From Planctomycetes bacterium SM23_32 (GTDB lineage: Bacteria > Planctomycetota > Brocadiia > SM23-32), in contig LJUE01000024.1 in NCBI GenBank assembly GCA_001303885.1, forward strand, positions 1 through 13,340: 13,340 nt of DNA. The letters are read 5' to 3'. The notes beneath the pieces were generated by a model, which worked only from the letters and a program-made list of their open reading frames with translations, did not search any database and was not told the DNA's origin. Numbering within the stretch: the stretch's first letter is position 1; each line of letters begins with the position of its first letter. The position numbers and the translations under genes were made by a program. Below, in pieces: positions 1 through 7,565 of this stretch.

Positions 1-803
1 TTCACGTTGTCCATGTAGGCGACCTGCGGCCCATGCCTCCCCTGCCCGACCACGGCCAGCAAGTCCATCATGAGGGCGGCGCCAAGGGGATTGCGGCCCT
101 GAATGCCCGTGCTCGCCGGCAGGCCCATCTGCTCGGCCGACGCCGCGGCGGCCCCCCGCGCGACGAGCCCAAACCGCCGGTACTGCGCGTTCCTTACGTC
201 GTTGAATTCGCCGTACCAGCCCAGGATGTCGGCGATGTAGATCCACGTGCGCACGACGTGGCCGTAGTCGGCGCCCTGAGCGGCCAGTATCCGGCCGGCC
301 CGTTCAAACACGCCCCGGGCCTGCGCCGCCCGCGAAGGCGGCTCGGCGCCCTCGTCCAGACCGTGGAGCCCCTGCAACACGATGAAGCCCGCCCCCCCGC
401 GCTGCCAGCGGCAGCCGCACGGTGCTTGCCCGTCGTGCACGGGCTCCAGTTCGCCGGCATCGGGGCGCACAGCGTAGATGTGGGCCCCGGCCAAGCCGTG
501 CCCCGCCACGGGGCGTCCCTCTATGCAGGTGGGCGGAGGCGCTGGCAGCAGGCCGCGTCCTTCCAGCGCACGGCGCCGCCCCGCCAGCACGTCCTGGCGG
601 ACCTCGAGGGCGCCGAAGAGCCGTTCGTGCGCGACGAGCATGCCGTGGGCGGCCAGCTCCCCGGCGATCAGCCCGTAGAGCTGCTGCGACGCCTCGATGG
701 GCGATGCGTCCCGCGTCACGCAGCCGGTCAGGTAGGCCTGGTCCTCCCCGGCCGGCGTGACGTGGAGCTGTACGGCTCCGTCTGTACACACGCGGCGCTT
801 CAT
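1..803 (-). CDS. RidA/YjgF-superfamily protein, chorismatase (FkbO/Hyg5)-like; 3' end outside the window
   Basis: The first 267 residues are present and the stop codon lies beyond base 1. Two parts are visible. Residues 1-110 form an N-terminal domain ending in PTCIEGRPVAGHGLAGAHIY. Residues 137-267 look like a RidA/YjgF fold, with the helix and strand RTWIYIADILGWYGEFNDVR (185-204) followed by AQYRRFGL (206-213) and LPASTGIQGRNPLGAAL (228-244). This arrangement resembles chorismatases, which hydrolyse chorismate to dihydroxy- or hydroxybenzoate products. RidA-like deaminase relatives are the alternative, and the active-site C-terminus is missing here. The start is ATG at 803: an in-frame TAG lies six codons upstream with no other start codon between. 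No good ribosome binding site precedes it. The 93-nt gap to the PD40 gene holds a GC-rich palindromic tract (about 855-880) but no clear promoter or terminator, so read-through from the upstream genes is possible. The superfamily is fairly sure; the enzyme activity is not. Confidence 0.68.
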   Translation of the reverse strand, partial: MKRRVCTDGAVQLHVTPAGEDQAYLTGCVTRDASPIEASQQLYGLIAGELAAHGMLVAHERLFGALEVRQDVLAGRRRALEGRGLLPAPPPTCIEGRPVAGHGLAGAHIYAVRPDAGELEPVHDGQAPCGCRWQRGGAGFIVLQGLHGLDEGAEPPSRAAQARGVFERAGRILAAQGADYGHVVRTWIYIADILGWYGEFNDVRNAQYRRFGLVARGAAAASAEQMGLPASTGIQGRNPLGAALMMDLLAVVGQGRHGPQVAYMDNV

Positions 804-896
804 GCAGAGCCCATGAGCCGGCTAAAGGGGTGATCGGTCCGACCCATCTTACTACGGGCCGGGCCGGCCGGGCAAGCGAAAGGGCGGCCCTGCGCC

Positions 897-2489
897 TCAG
901 GGGTAGTTGGGGGCGCCCCCCTCGGGGCTTTCGTTGTCCCGGCGGGAGGCGGCCCGCGGCGTGGGCGACGTGACCGGCAGTCCACAGCTGATCCAATCGG
1001 CCGACCGCAGCACGGCGGCCAGCTCCTCTCCGGCCACCGGCATCGGCTCGGCGACCAGCTCCGGCATGTTGTAGGTCTTCAGGTGCGCCTCGTAGAAGCC
1101 GCCCCAGCGCTGCGGCATCACAAAAGGCCTGTGCTCGCGGCCGGCCGGGTCAATGTAGCTGAAGTAAGGCCGCCCGAACAGCCCGTCATCCCTCTTGCTG
1201 GCAAAGGCGATCCACCGCCCGTTGCTCGACCAGGAGTGCCACGCCTCCGTCCTGTCGCTGCTGCATTCCAGGCGCCGGTAGCCGCCCGTCTCCAGGTCCA
1301 TCAAGTAGAGGTCGCTGCTGATCTGGTGGATGGGGAAGGGGCCGTAGTCGTACATGCAGAACAGCAGGAAGCGGCCGTCCGGGGAGGGGCGCGGCTGGCC
1401 GATGCTCAGCCCGGTCTCCTGGGCCGAGAGCACCGTCTCCAGCTCGCCCCATCTTCCCGTTGCCGCGTCGTAGCCTATGCGCATGAGGCCGTAGCGAGTC
1501 TGACGGAAGCCGTCCGGCGGCGCCGTCTCGCGGTCGGCCCAGGTGATGGGCGCGCTACAGAAGTAAAGGTGCCGCCCGTCGGCTGACCACGCGGGGTAGG
1601 TCTCCAGCACGTCGGGGTCCGATATGGCGGCCGTGGACGTGACCCTGTACTCGTCCGCCAGGAACAGGGCCAGGTCGGACTCCAGATCGAAGACGTCGCG
1701 CACCTCCACGCGGGCGGAGTGGAAGAGCTGCCTGCCCTTGTTGACCGAGAAGGCGAGGACCCGGCCGGAGGGATGCCAGGATGCGTAGGCGGCGCCCCAC
1801 CGGTTGAACCGGGTGCGCGTGTCCACCTTCTTCACCTCGCCATCGTCAACGAACACCATCCCGTTGCCGTAGTCAACGCGCCCGGGGCGTAGGTGCATGA
1901 CCATGCGGCCGGTGCCGTTGTTCAGGAAAGTATGGCAGTTGACGCAGCCGTCGCCGACCGACCGGTTGTCCAGGATGACCCTCTCCTTGTAGCTTTGCAG
2001 GTCCCGCTCGCAGATGCTCATGCCGCCCCAGAGGTTGTAGGCAGCGTTCATCAGGCGGTAGACGAGGTAGCGGTCCGTCTCCTCAGGGGCCACGGTCAGC
2101 TCAATCGGCGCGTAACGCCGCCACCCCCCGCGCGGGGTCTCGACGCAGACGCTGAACAAGATCCGTTCGCCCCGCCCCTCAGCGAGCATTCGGCGCCATG
2201 GCTCGGCCGGGATGGCGATCTCGGGCCCCTTGGAGACGACGCGCAGGCACTCCCGGCCAGCAAGCAGGGCGGCGACGCAGTAGCGCACGCCCGGCTCCTC
2301 AACGCGGAAGTTGAGCGGCGCGATGTTGGGCGGGATGGTGGCCCCTGCGTAGTCCGGCCGCGTGCGCGGGGGCACCTCCAGGACCAGCGCGCCGTCCAGG
2401 TCCGGCGGCCTCGACCAGCCACGGGACCACAGGACGGCCGCCGCGCCGACCAGGACAACCAGGGCCACATACACGGGGCGGCGCCTCAT
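897..2489 (-). CDS. Membrane-anchored PD40/TolB-like beta-propeller protein with a c-type haem motif
   Basis: This is a 530-residue protein. An uncleaved-looking N-terminal membrane segment (about residues 5-21) is followed by an extracytoplasmic region. A single CVNCH motif (182-186, context GDGCVNCHTFLNNG) is the c-type haem attachment signature. Four PD40/WD40-like blades follow: ASWHPSGRVLAFS (236-248), PAWSADGRHLYFC (299-311), PRPSPDGRFLLFC (367-379) and HSWSSNGRWIAFAS (418-431). PD40 repeats are known from TolB-type periplasmic propellers, and the haem motif requires export and a cytochrome c maturation system. The role is unknown; a redox or sensing function at the membrane is inference. 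The ATG at 2489 was chosen over an in-frame start 21 codons upstream. It overlaps the stop of the preceding gene as ATGA, places the hydrophobic segment at the N-terminus, and has a GGGAG-like site upstream. The C-terminal 30 residues are Pro/Arg-rich and look disordered. Confidence 0.82.
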   Translation of the reverse strand: MRRRPVYVALVVLVGAAAVLWSRGWSRPPDLDGALVLEVPPRTRPDYAGATIPPNIAPLNFRVEEPGVRYCVAALLAGRECLRVVSKGPEIAIPAEPWRRMLAEGRGERILFSVCVETPRGGWRRYAPIELTVAPEETDRYLVYRLMNAAYNLWGGMSICERDLQSYKERVILDNRSVGDGCVNCHTFLNNGTGRMVMHLRPGRVDYGNGMVFVDDGEVKKVDTRTRFNRWGAAYASWHPSGRVLAFSVNKGRQLFHSARVEVRDVFDLESDLALFLADEYRVTSTAAISDPDVLETYPAWSADGRHLYFCSAPITWADRETAPPDGFRQTRYGLMRIGYDAATGRWGELETVLSAQETGLSIGQPRPSPDGRFLLFCMYDYGPFPIHQISSDLYLMDLETGGYRRLECSSDRTEAWHSWSSNGRWIAFASKRDDGLFGRPYFSYIDPAGREHRPFVMPQRWGGFYEAHLKTYNMPELVAEPMPVAGEELAAVLRSADWISCGLPVTSPTPRAASRRDNESPEGGAPNYP

Positions 2490-4399
2490 CGGACCTCGCT
2501 CCCCGGACCGAACAGGTAGTAGTAGAAATACGTGCCGCCGTAGTCGGGCCACGCGGCCCGACGGCCCGCCTCCGGGTCGTCTGCGTGGTCCGCCAGGAGG
2601 GCCGCGAACTCATCGAAGCAACGGGCCGTCTGCTCGCTGACCGCGCCCTCCAGGAGGGCGATCGGCCGGTCCGCCGACTCCCGGTAGACCAGAAGGGCCT
2701 CCTGGTAGTGCCTGGGCAGCGACGTGCGCCCGAACTCCGGCAGCCGGCGCAGGTTGGCGGCGAACTGCTCCAGCCGCCGGTTCAGCAGGTAGTAGGCCAT
2801 CAGATACTCGAACGCCATGCGGTTGCGTCCGTTGCGCGCAAGCAGCTCCTGGAGCATCTCCTCCACAGACGGGGCCCCCGCCTCGTCCTCCACCAGCATG
2901 GAGGCGCGCAGGCGCCGCAGTTCCTCGTTGCCCGCCAGCAGGGGGTCCGCGTCGAGCCGCCGCAGCCAGGCCGCGCCCACGCCGCCGAAGATGGCATCCC
3001 GGCTCAATGCCCTGAAGAGGACGCGCGCCCCCTCCGTCTGCCGCTTGGCCAGGCGCATCACCGCCAGGCGCTCCAGAATCCAGGGGCGCCGGCCGAGCTG
3101 CTCGTAGGCCTCCTGGGCCAGGTGCTCGGCGTCGTTGACGTGTCCCAGGTCGTGCATGATGTCGCTGAGCTTCAGCACGGCCCACGGCGACGCGCTGCGG
3201 GTGCTCATCAGGGCCAGCGCGGTCGTGACCAGGGCGTCCGAATGCTGGGGGAAGGTGAACATCTCGTCCGCCAGGCGCCCCGTGTGGAAGAGCGCCCTGT
3301 TCACGTCGCTGCCCGCCAGAAGGTCGTAGCGCGCGACCGGCACCTGCCGCGCCGCCTCCAGCGCCTCCTCCCACCGGCCCTGGCGCGCGCAGAACTCCAC
3401 CCGCAGCAGCATCTCGCCGTCCCGGTCGAAGGCGAAAACGGCCACGCACACGACAACGGACAGCATGCCGACAGAGACGGCCGCGCGCCTGAGGCCCGCA
3501 CGGCGAGGGCGCGCTGCCTCCTCGGCCGGTTCGGCCCCGTCCGGCGCCGGCCGATCGGTCCCGCTCAGCCGGGCCGACTTCAGCCGGCTCAGCACGACCC
3601 CCGCGACGAACACCGCGTAGAGGGCCAGCATCAGGGGCAGCGCCCGCGGGTCGGCGTCATGCTGGAACGGCAGCAGGCGGGCGGAGACGTCGCCCGCGTA
3701 GACCCCCAGCAGCAGGCCTCCCGCCAAGAAGGGCATCGCCCCGCCCCATGCCAGGTAGAGGACGCCCGGCAGCCTGCGGCCCGGCTTGACCAGCTCGGCC
3801 AGCCCACAGAGGGCGGCAAACACCAGCGCCGCCCCGGCGGCGAGGTAATACAGCAGGACGGATAGCACCACGAACGCCGCCAGCCGCCGCCACGTCCCGC
3901 GCAGCGGAGCTCGCACGTATGCACAGCCCGCCGCCGCAGCCGCCAGCAGCCCCAGCACGAGCGACAGGCAATGGATGTGCCGCGCGGCGAGCAGCAGCAC
4001 GGCCAGCGCCGGCCCGTAGGCCAGCAGGGCAAGCCAACCGCCGCCGGCTGACGCCATCATCCCCCAGAGCGTCAGCGACAGCAGCGCGGCCGCCCCGGTG
4101 AGTATCAGCGCTCCCGCCCACCGGTAGAAGTAGAACTGCGAGAGCAAGGCCCCCGCCCATTCCACCGGCCCGCCGGGACGAGCAAGGTGCTCCTCAAGGA
4201 ACCGCCTGTCCCACGTGAACTCCGGGAAGTACTGGGTGGGGCAGAAGTAGACGAGGCGCGTATCCACGCGCAGCCACGCGTAGATGAAGAACGCGGCGAA
4301 GAAGAGCAGCGGCGTCGCGGGGAGGCGGTAGTCGCGCCAGAGCAGCGCCCACGCACGGGCGCGCCCTGGCGAGGCATTCTGCGGACGAACATCCCGCAC
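2486..4399 (-). CDS. Polytopic membrane protein with helical-repeat C-terminal half (DUF6057-like)
   Basis: This is a 637-residue protein of unknown function. The N-terminal half has about eight hydrophobic segments: near residues 28-43, 93-115, 121-139, 143-160, 172-198, 211-234, 253-270 and 303-323. A charged Pro/Glu/Arg-rich linker (about 278-300) precedes the last. The C-terminal half (about 328-637) is rich in Ala, Leu and Arg, with TPR-like helix pairs such as FCARQGRWEEALEAARQVP, and ends in a Tyr-rich motif, YGGTYFYYYLFG. This architecture, and the neighbouring PD40/CxxCH protein, resemble DUF6057 proteins known mainly from Bacteroidota; that match is from memory. The start is taken as GTG at 4399, because AGGAGG (4409-4414) lies 9 nt upstream and the membrane segments begin soon after. 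ATG at 4429 is the alternative. The same frame stays open back into phoU, but a promoter and the phoU stop rule out that longer reading. The stop overlaps the next start by ATGA, suggesting coupled translation. Confidence 0.75.
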   Translation of the reverse strand: MRDVRPQNASPGRARAWALLWRDYRLPATPLLFFAAFFIYAWLRVDTRLVYFCPTQYFPEFTWDRRFLEEHLARPGGPVEWAGALLSQFYFYRWAGALILTGAAALLSLTLWGMMASAGGGWLALLAYGPALAVLLLAARHIHCLSLVLGLLAAAAAGCAYVRAPLRGTWRRLAAFVVLSVLLYYLAAGAALVFAALCGLAELVKPGRRLPGVLYLAWGGAMPFLAGGLLLGVYAGDVSARLLPFQHDADPRALPLMLALYAVFVAGVVLSRLKSARLSGTDRPAPDGAEPAEEAARPRRAGLRRAAVSVGMLSVVVCVAVFAFDRDGEMLLRVEFCARQGRWEEALEAARQVPVARYDLLAGSDVNRALFHTGRLADEMFTFPQHSDALVTTALALMSTRSASPWAVLKLSDIMHDLGHVNDAEHLAQEAYEQLGRRPWILERLAVMRLAKRQTEGARVLFRALSRDAIFGGVGAAWLRRLDADPLLAGNEELRRLRASMLVEDEAGAPSVEEMLQELLARNGRNRMAFEYLMAYYLLNRRLEQFAANLRRLPEFGRTSLPRHYQEALLVYRESADRPIALLEGAVSEQTARCFDEFAALLADHADDPEAGRRAAWPDYGGTYFYYYLFGPGSEVR

Positions 4400-4414
4400 G
4401 CGGCAGGTCCTCCT
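4400..4414 (-). promoter_or_regulatory. Ribosome binding site deciding a GTG start
   Basis: A perfect AGGAGG (4409-4414) sits 9 nt before the GTG at 4399. It supports that start over the ATG at 4429, which has no comparable site. Confidence 0.75.
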
Positions 4415-4476
4415 GCAGCGGGAGGGCATCGGGCGCCCCGCGTGCAAGCTGGGGGGAGGACACGTAAGCACAGTAG

Positions 4477-4504
4477 ATTGTAGCCGCCGAGGAGCCCCTG
4501 TCAA
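4477..4504 (-). promoter_or_regulatory. Near-consensus sigma70 promoter
   Basis: Reading the minus strand, TTGACA (4504-4499) is a perfect -35 element. It is followed by a 16-nt spacer and TACAAT (4482-4477), which is one base from the consensus -10. Transcription would start near 4470, giving a leader of about 70 nt before the GTG at 4399. It lies between the phoU stop and the membrane-protein gene, so it would let the membrane/PD40 pair be expressed independently of phosphate control. Confidence 0.8.
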
Positions 4505-4548
4505 GACGTGGACGGCAGGACAGGCTTCGCGGCTACGCCCGCCCGCCA

Positions 4549-5223
4549 CTATGGGGAGCGCTTGTACCTCTCGGCCTGATGACGCACGATCTCGCCCTTG
4601 ACCATGTAGATGACGTCTTCGGCGATGTTGGTGGCATGGTCGGCGATGCGCTCGAGGTGGCGGGAAGCGGACAGCAGGTGGATCAGGCCCGGCATCTGCT
4701 CGGGGTGTGCCCGTATGCCGTCCTGGACCTTGGCGTACATCTCGCGGTTCAGGGCGTCCACCTCGTCGTCGGCGGCACAGACGCGTCGCGCCGCTTCGGC
4801 GTCGAGGTTCACCAGGGCGTCCAGGCTCTCCCGGACCATGGCCTGCGCCTTCTCGGCCATGCCCACGAAGTCGAACGGGGCGTCCACGCGTTCGTGGGTG
4901 GCGATGTACTGCGCCCGCTCGGCCACGTTCACGGCCAGGTCGCCGATGCGCTCCAGGTCGTTGTTGATCTTCAGGCACGCCACGATGAACCGCAGGTCTA
5001 TGGCCACCGGCTGGTGGAGGGCGAGTATCTTCAGGCACTCCTCTTCCAGGTCCACCTCAGCGTGGTCCAGCTCGATGTCGCTCTCGATGACGTTCGCTGC
5101 CAGGCGCTCGTCCCGCCTCTCCAGGGCGTGGACGGCCTTGTGGACGCTCTCCTCGGCCAGGCCGCTGAGGGAGAGGATGCGCCTCTTGAGCCTGTCCAGT
5201 TCGCGCTGCAGGTGCTTGGACAT
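4549..5223 (-). CDS. phoU: Phosphate signalling regulator PhoU
   Basis: The protein has 224 residues, the normal length for PhoU. It is all-helical and built of two related three-helix halves. Each half carries the family's metal-binding signature: NNDLERIGDLAVNVAE (87-102) and RHLERIADHATNIAEDVIYM (188-207). PhoU works in the cytoplasm. It connects the Pst transporter with the PhoR-type sensor kinase and restrains phosphate uptake and Pho gene expression when phosphate is plentiful. ATG at 5223 is supported by GGAGGA (5232-5237) at a good distance and by the family N-terminus MSKHLQRELDRLKRR. It follows pstB by 17 nt and is the last gene of the phosphate operon. No clear intrinsic terminator follows. 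No phoR or phoB gene lies in the window. Confidence 0.96.
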   Translation of the reverse strand: MSKHLQRELDRLKRRILSLSGLAEESVHKAVHALERRDERLAANVIESDIELDHAEVDLEEECLKILALHQPVAIDLRFIVACLKINNDLERIGDLAVNVAERAQYIATHERVDAPFDFVGMAEKAQAMVRESLDALVNLDAEAARRVCAADDEVDALNREMYAKVQDGIRAHPEQMPGLIHLLSASRHLERIADHATNIAEDVIYMVKGEIVRHQAERYKRSP

Positions 5224-5240
5224 GGTACGGACTCCTCCGA

Positions 5241-6071
5241 TCAGCCGAAGCGGCCGGTGATGTAGTCCTCGGTCTCCTGCTCCCGCGGCTTGGTGAAGAG
5301 CCGAGCCGTGGGGCCGCACTCCACCAGGCGCCCCTCATAGAGGAAGGCGGTCATGTCGGAGACGCGCGCCGCCTGCTGCATGTTATGGGTGACGATGATG
5401 ATGGTGTAGTGCCCGCGCAGCTCGCCGATCAGGTCTTCGATGCGGGCGGTCGAGCGGGGGTCGAGCGCCGACGCCGGCTCGTCCATGAGCACGATGTCCG
5501 GGTCCACCGCCAGCGCCCGGGCGATGCAGAGCCGCTGCTGCTGCCCGCCGGACAGGGACAGCGCGTTGTCGGAGAGCCGGTCCTTCACCTCCTCCCAGAG
5601 GGCAGCCCGCCGCAGGCTGCCCTCGACGACCTCGCTCAGCTCCTGGCGGCTGTGGGAGCCGTGGATGCGCGGCCCGTAAGCTACGTTGTCGAAGACGGAC
5701 TTGGGGAAGGGATTCGGCTTCTGGAATACCATGCCCACCGTGCGCCTCAGCGTCACCACGTCCAGGCCGGGCTCGTAGAGGTCCTGCCCTTCCAGCATGA
5801 GCTTGCCGGTCGTGCGGCAACTGGGGATGAGGTCGTTCATGCGGTTGATGGCCCGCAGGAAGGTGCTCTTGCCGCAGCCGCTGGGGCCGATGACGGCCGT
5901 CACCTTGCCGGCCGGGATGCCCAGCGTGACCCCACAGACCGCCTCGGTCGAGCCGTAGAAGACCGAGAAGTCGTCGGCCTCGACAATGGGGGGACCCGCC
6001 TGGAGGTCCGCTGCCTCGTCGGCCGGCCTCATATCCCTTGACCTCACCACGTCGCTGATGCGCATCGCCAT
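5241..6071 (-). CDS. pstB: Phosphate ABC transporter ATP-binding protein PstB
   Basis: This 276-residue ATPase drives phosphate import through PstA/PstC and sits on the cytoplasmic face of the membrane. All ABC motifs are intact: Walker A GPSGCGKS (62-69), Q-loop Gln117 in VFQKPNPFPKS, signature LSGGQQQR (173-180), Walker B IVLMDEP (193-199) and the H-loop His229 in VTHNMQQA. VFQKPNPFPKS and THNMQQAARVSD are hallmarks of PstB within the ABC family. The start is uncertain. ATG at 6071 (used here) and ATG at 6065 have only a weak AGGGA upstream. ATG at 6032, preceded by AAGGGAT, would give a 263-residue protein closer to the family's usual length. It lies 12 nt after pstA and 17 nt before phoU. 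Confidence 0.96.
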   Translation of the reverse strand: MAMRISDVVRSRDMRPADEAADLQAGPPIVEADDFSVFYGSTEAVCGVTLGIPAGKVTAVIGPSGCGKSTFLRAINRMNDLIPSCRTTGKLMLEGQDLYEPGLDVVTLRRTVGMVFQKPNPFPKSVFDNVAYGPRIHGSHSRQELSEVVEGSLRRAALWEEVKDRLSDNALSLSGGQQQRLCIARALAVDPDIVLMDEPASALDPRSTARIEDLIGELRGHYTIIIVTHNMQQAARVSDMTAFLYEGRLVECGPTARLFTKPREQETEDYITGRFG

Positions 6072-6083
6072 GGGCAGTCCCTG

Positions 6084-7562
6084 TCAGCCTCTCAGCTTCC
6101 TGCTGATCCTGGCCCGCAGTATGATGGCCGTGACGTTGAGCGCCAGCACCATCACGATCAGGGTCAACACCATACCGTACTGCACGTGCCGTATCTCGTC
6201 TACTGCCTCGTGTTCGGTGGCCAGGTTGTATATGTTCCACGGCAGGGCGGGGGTCGGCTGCGAGAGCGTCTGCCAGAGCTTCAGCGGCTTGCCCAGGCTC
6301 ACGGCGGCGGTGAAGATGATGGGGGCTGTCTCGCCGGCCGCCCGGCCCATGCTGATGATAATGCTGGTGAGCACGCCCGGCAGAGCCGCCGGCAGCACCA
6401 CCGTGAAGGTGGTGCGCCACTTGGTGGCCCCCAGGCTCAGCGCCGCTTCCTTGTAGGTCTGCGGCACGGCCCGTATGGCCTCCTCGGAGGCCCGGATCAC
6501 CGTCGGCAGCACCAGCACGGCCAGCGTCAGCGCGCCGGCCAGCACGCTCCTGGAATCGGAGACGTGCAGCGTGTTGACGAAGAAGGCGAGCCCGAACAGC
6601 CCGAACACGATGCTCGGCACGCCGGCCAGGGTGCTGATGCAGGTGCGGATCAGGCTGACCCGCCACGTCTGCCGGGCATACTCGGCAAGGTAAGCGGCGG
6701 CGATGATGCCGGTCGGGCCGGCGATGAGCATGGTTCCCACGGTCAGGTAGAGAGTGCCGAGCACGGCCGGCCAGATGCCGCCGAAGAAGTGCGCGTCGAA
6801 CGACTCGTCGAACAGGAACCGCCAGTAGAACGTCCACCGGGGCAGCAGCATCGCGTGGAGGTTATCTTCGGCGTAGGCGAACAGCGGCTCGACGGCCGTG
6901 CCCTCGAACTGCTCCACGCGCGGCACGTAGACCTTCCGGCCCATCTGGTTCGGGTCGGAGTAATCGTAGTCGTAGTCATAGAGCAGGTCGTGCAGCTTGA
7001 CCTGGGCCCGGCCCCAGCGCGTCTGGCCGTACTGCTTGCGCAGCAGCGCGAACTGCTCCCCGGGCAGCGGGCCAAGGAGGACCCGCACTTTCTCCCTGAG
7101 CTCCTCGAAGACCTCCCACCGCTGCTCGAGCGCGTCCAGCGCGTCCCGTCCGTGCCGGCCGTCTTCGGTCAGGCTGTAGCGGGCCGCCCTGAGCGCCCGG
7201 GGCAGGTCCGGCTCGCGCGACTCGATCATCTCGTAGACGGCCGCTTCGGCCTTGTGCCGGTCGGCGATCGCCCGGAAGCTCTGCCACAGCTCGTCCTCGT
7301 GTCGGGCGATCATATCGTAGAGGGGCTCCCGGCTCTGCCGGGCCGCGGCTATCCGCCCCTGGACCTGCCGCCGGTCGCCCCTGCCGAAGTGCTCCAGGAT
7401 GAAGCGGTGGTGCTCGACGGTGGCGCGGAAGACAAAGGCGCCCAGGCCCCGCACGAAGATCGGCCCGAGCAGCACGAGCAGCGCCGCCGACATCAGCACC
7501 ACCGAGAAGATGCCCAGCCCCGCGAAGGAGCGGTCCAGCACTTTGCGCGTGCCCAGGTGCAT
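6084..7562 (-). CDS. pstA: Phosphate ABC transporter permease PstA with a long periplasmic insertion
   Basis: The 492-residue protein is far longer than the usual 280-300 for PstA. One membrane segment (about 14-36) is followed by a roughly 200-residue soluble region (about 45-250). The standard permease core then begins at GGIWPAVLGTLYLTVGTMLI (261-280). The core carries the EAA loop that contacts PstB, VPQTYKEAALSLGATKW (366-382), and the PstA-typical GRAAGETAPIIFTA (406-419). The insertion is highly charged and mostly helical (for example 85-160). It contains a Tyr-Asp repeat, LLYDYDYDYSDPNQ (193-206), and by topology should lie in the periplasm, where it could meet PstS. The ATG lies 3 nt after the pstC stop, so translation is probably coupled. 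Its role as transporter subunit is secure; what the insertion does is unknown. Confidence 0.95.
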   Translation of the reverse strand: MHLGTRKVLDRSFAGLGIFSVVLMSAALLVLLGPIFVRGLGAFVFRATVEHHRFILEHFGRGDRRQVQGRIAAARQSREPLYDMIARHEDELWQSFRAIADRHKAEAAVYEMIESREPDLPRALRAARYSLTEDGRHGRDALDALEQRWEVFEELREKVRVLLGPLPGEQFALLRKQYGQTRWGRAQVKLHDLLYDYDYDYSDPNQMGRKVYVPRVEQFEGTAVEPLFAYAEDNLHAMLLPRWTFYWRFLFDESFDAHFFGGIWPAVLGTLYLTVGTMLIAGPTGIIAAAYLAEYARQTWRVSLIRTCISTLAGVPSIVFGLFGLAFFVNTLHVSDSRSVLAGALTLAVLVLPTVIRASEEAIRAVPQTYKEAALSLGATKWRTTFTVVLPAALPGVLTSIIISMGRAAGETAPIIFTAAVSLGKPLKLWQTLSQPTPALPWNIYNLATEHEAVDEIRHVQYGMVLTLIVMVLALNVTAIILRARISRKLRG

Positions 7563-7565
7563 GTC

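Noticed and set aside
33..833. Plus-strand open frame opposite the chorismatase-like gene.
   Set aside because: The minus-strand reading gives recognisable RidA-superfamily motifs, while the plus-strand product is Arg/Pro/Gly-rich without any.
4505..4548. GC-rich inverted segments after phoU that might be a terminator.
   Set aside because: Only short 3-5 bp pairings are visible and no T-run follows, so it does not meet the intrinsic-terminator pattern.
4400..5038. The membrane-protein frame stays open upstream into phoU, allowing a much longer protein.
   Set aside because: The extension is low-complexity Arg/Pro/Gly sequence antiphase to a clear phoU. A strong promoter and a GTG with a perfect ribosome binding site start the gene at 4399.
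5383..6837. Minus-strand open frame running across pstB and pstA in another frame.
   Set aside because: Both conserved proteins are encoded in the other frames; this one gives only His/Arg/Gly-rich sequence.
6960..6985. Short tandem repeat (tcgtag-type units) in pstA.
   Set aside because: It encodes an in-frame Tyr-Asp repeat inside the PstA insertion and is too short to be a mobile or regulatory repeat.
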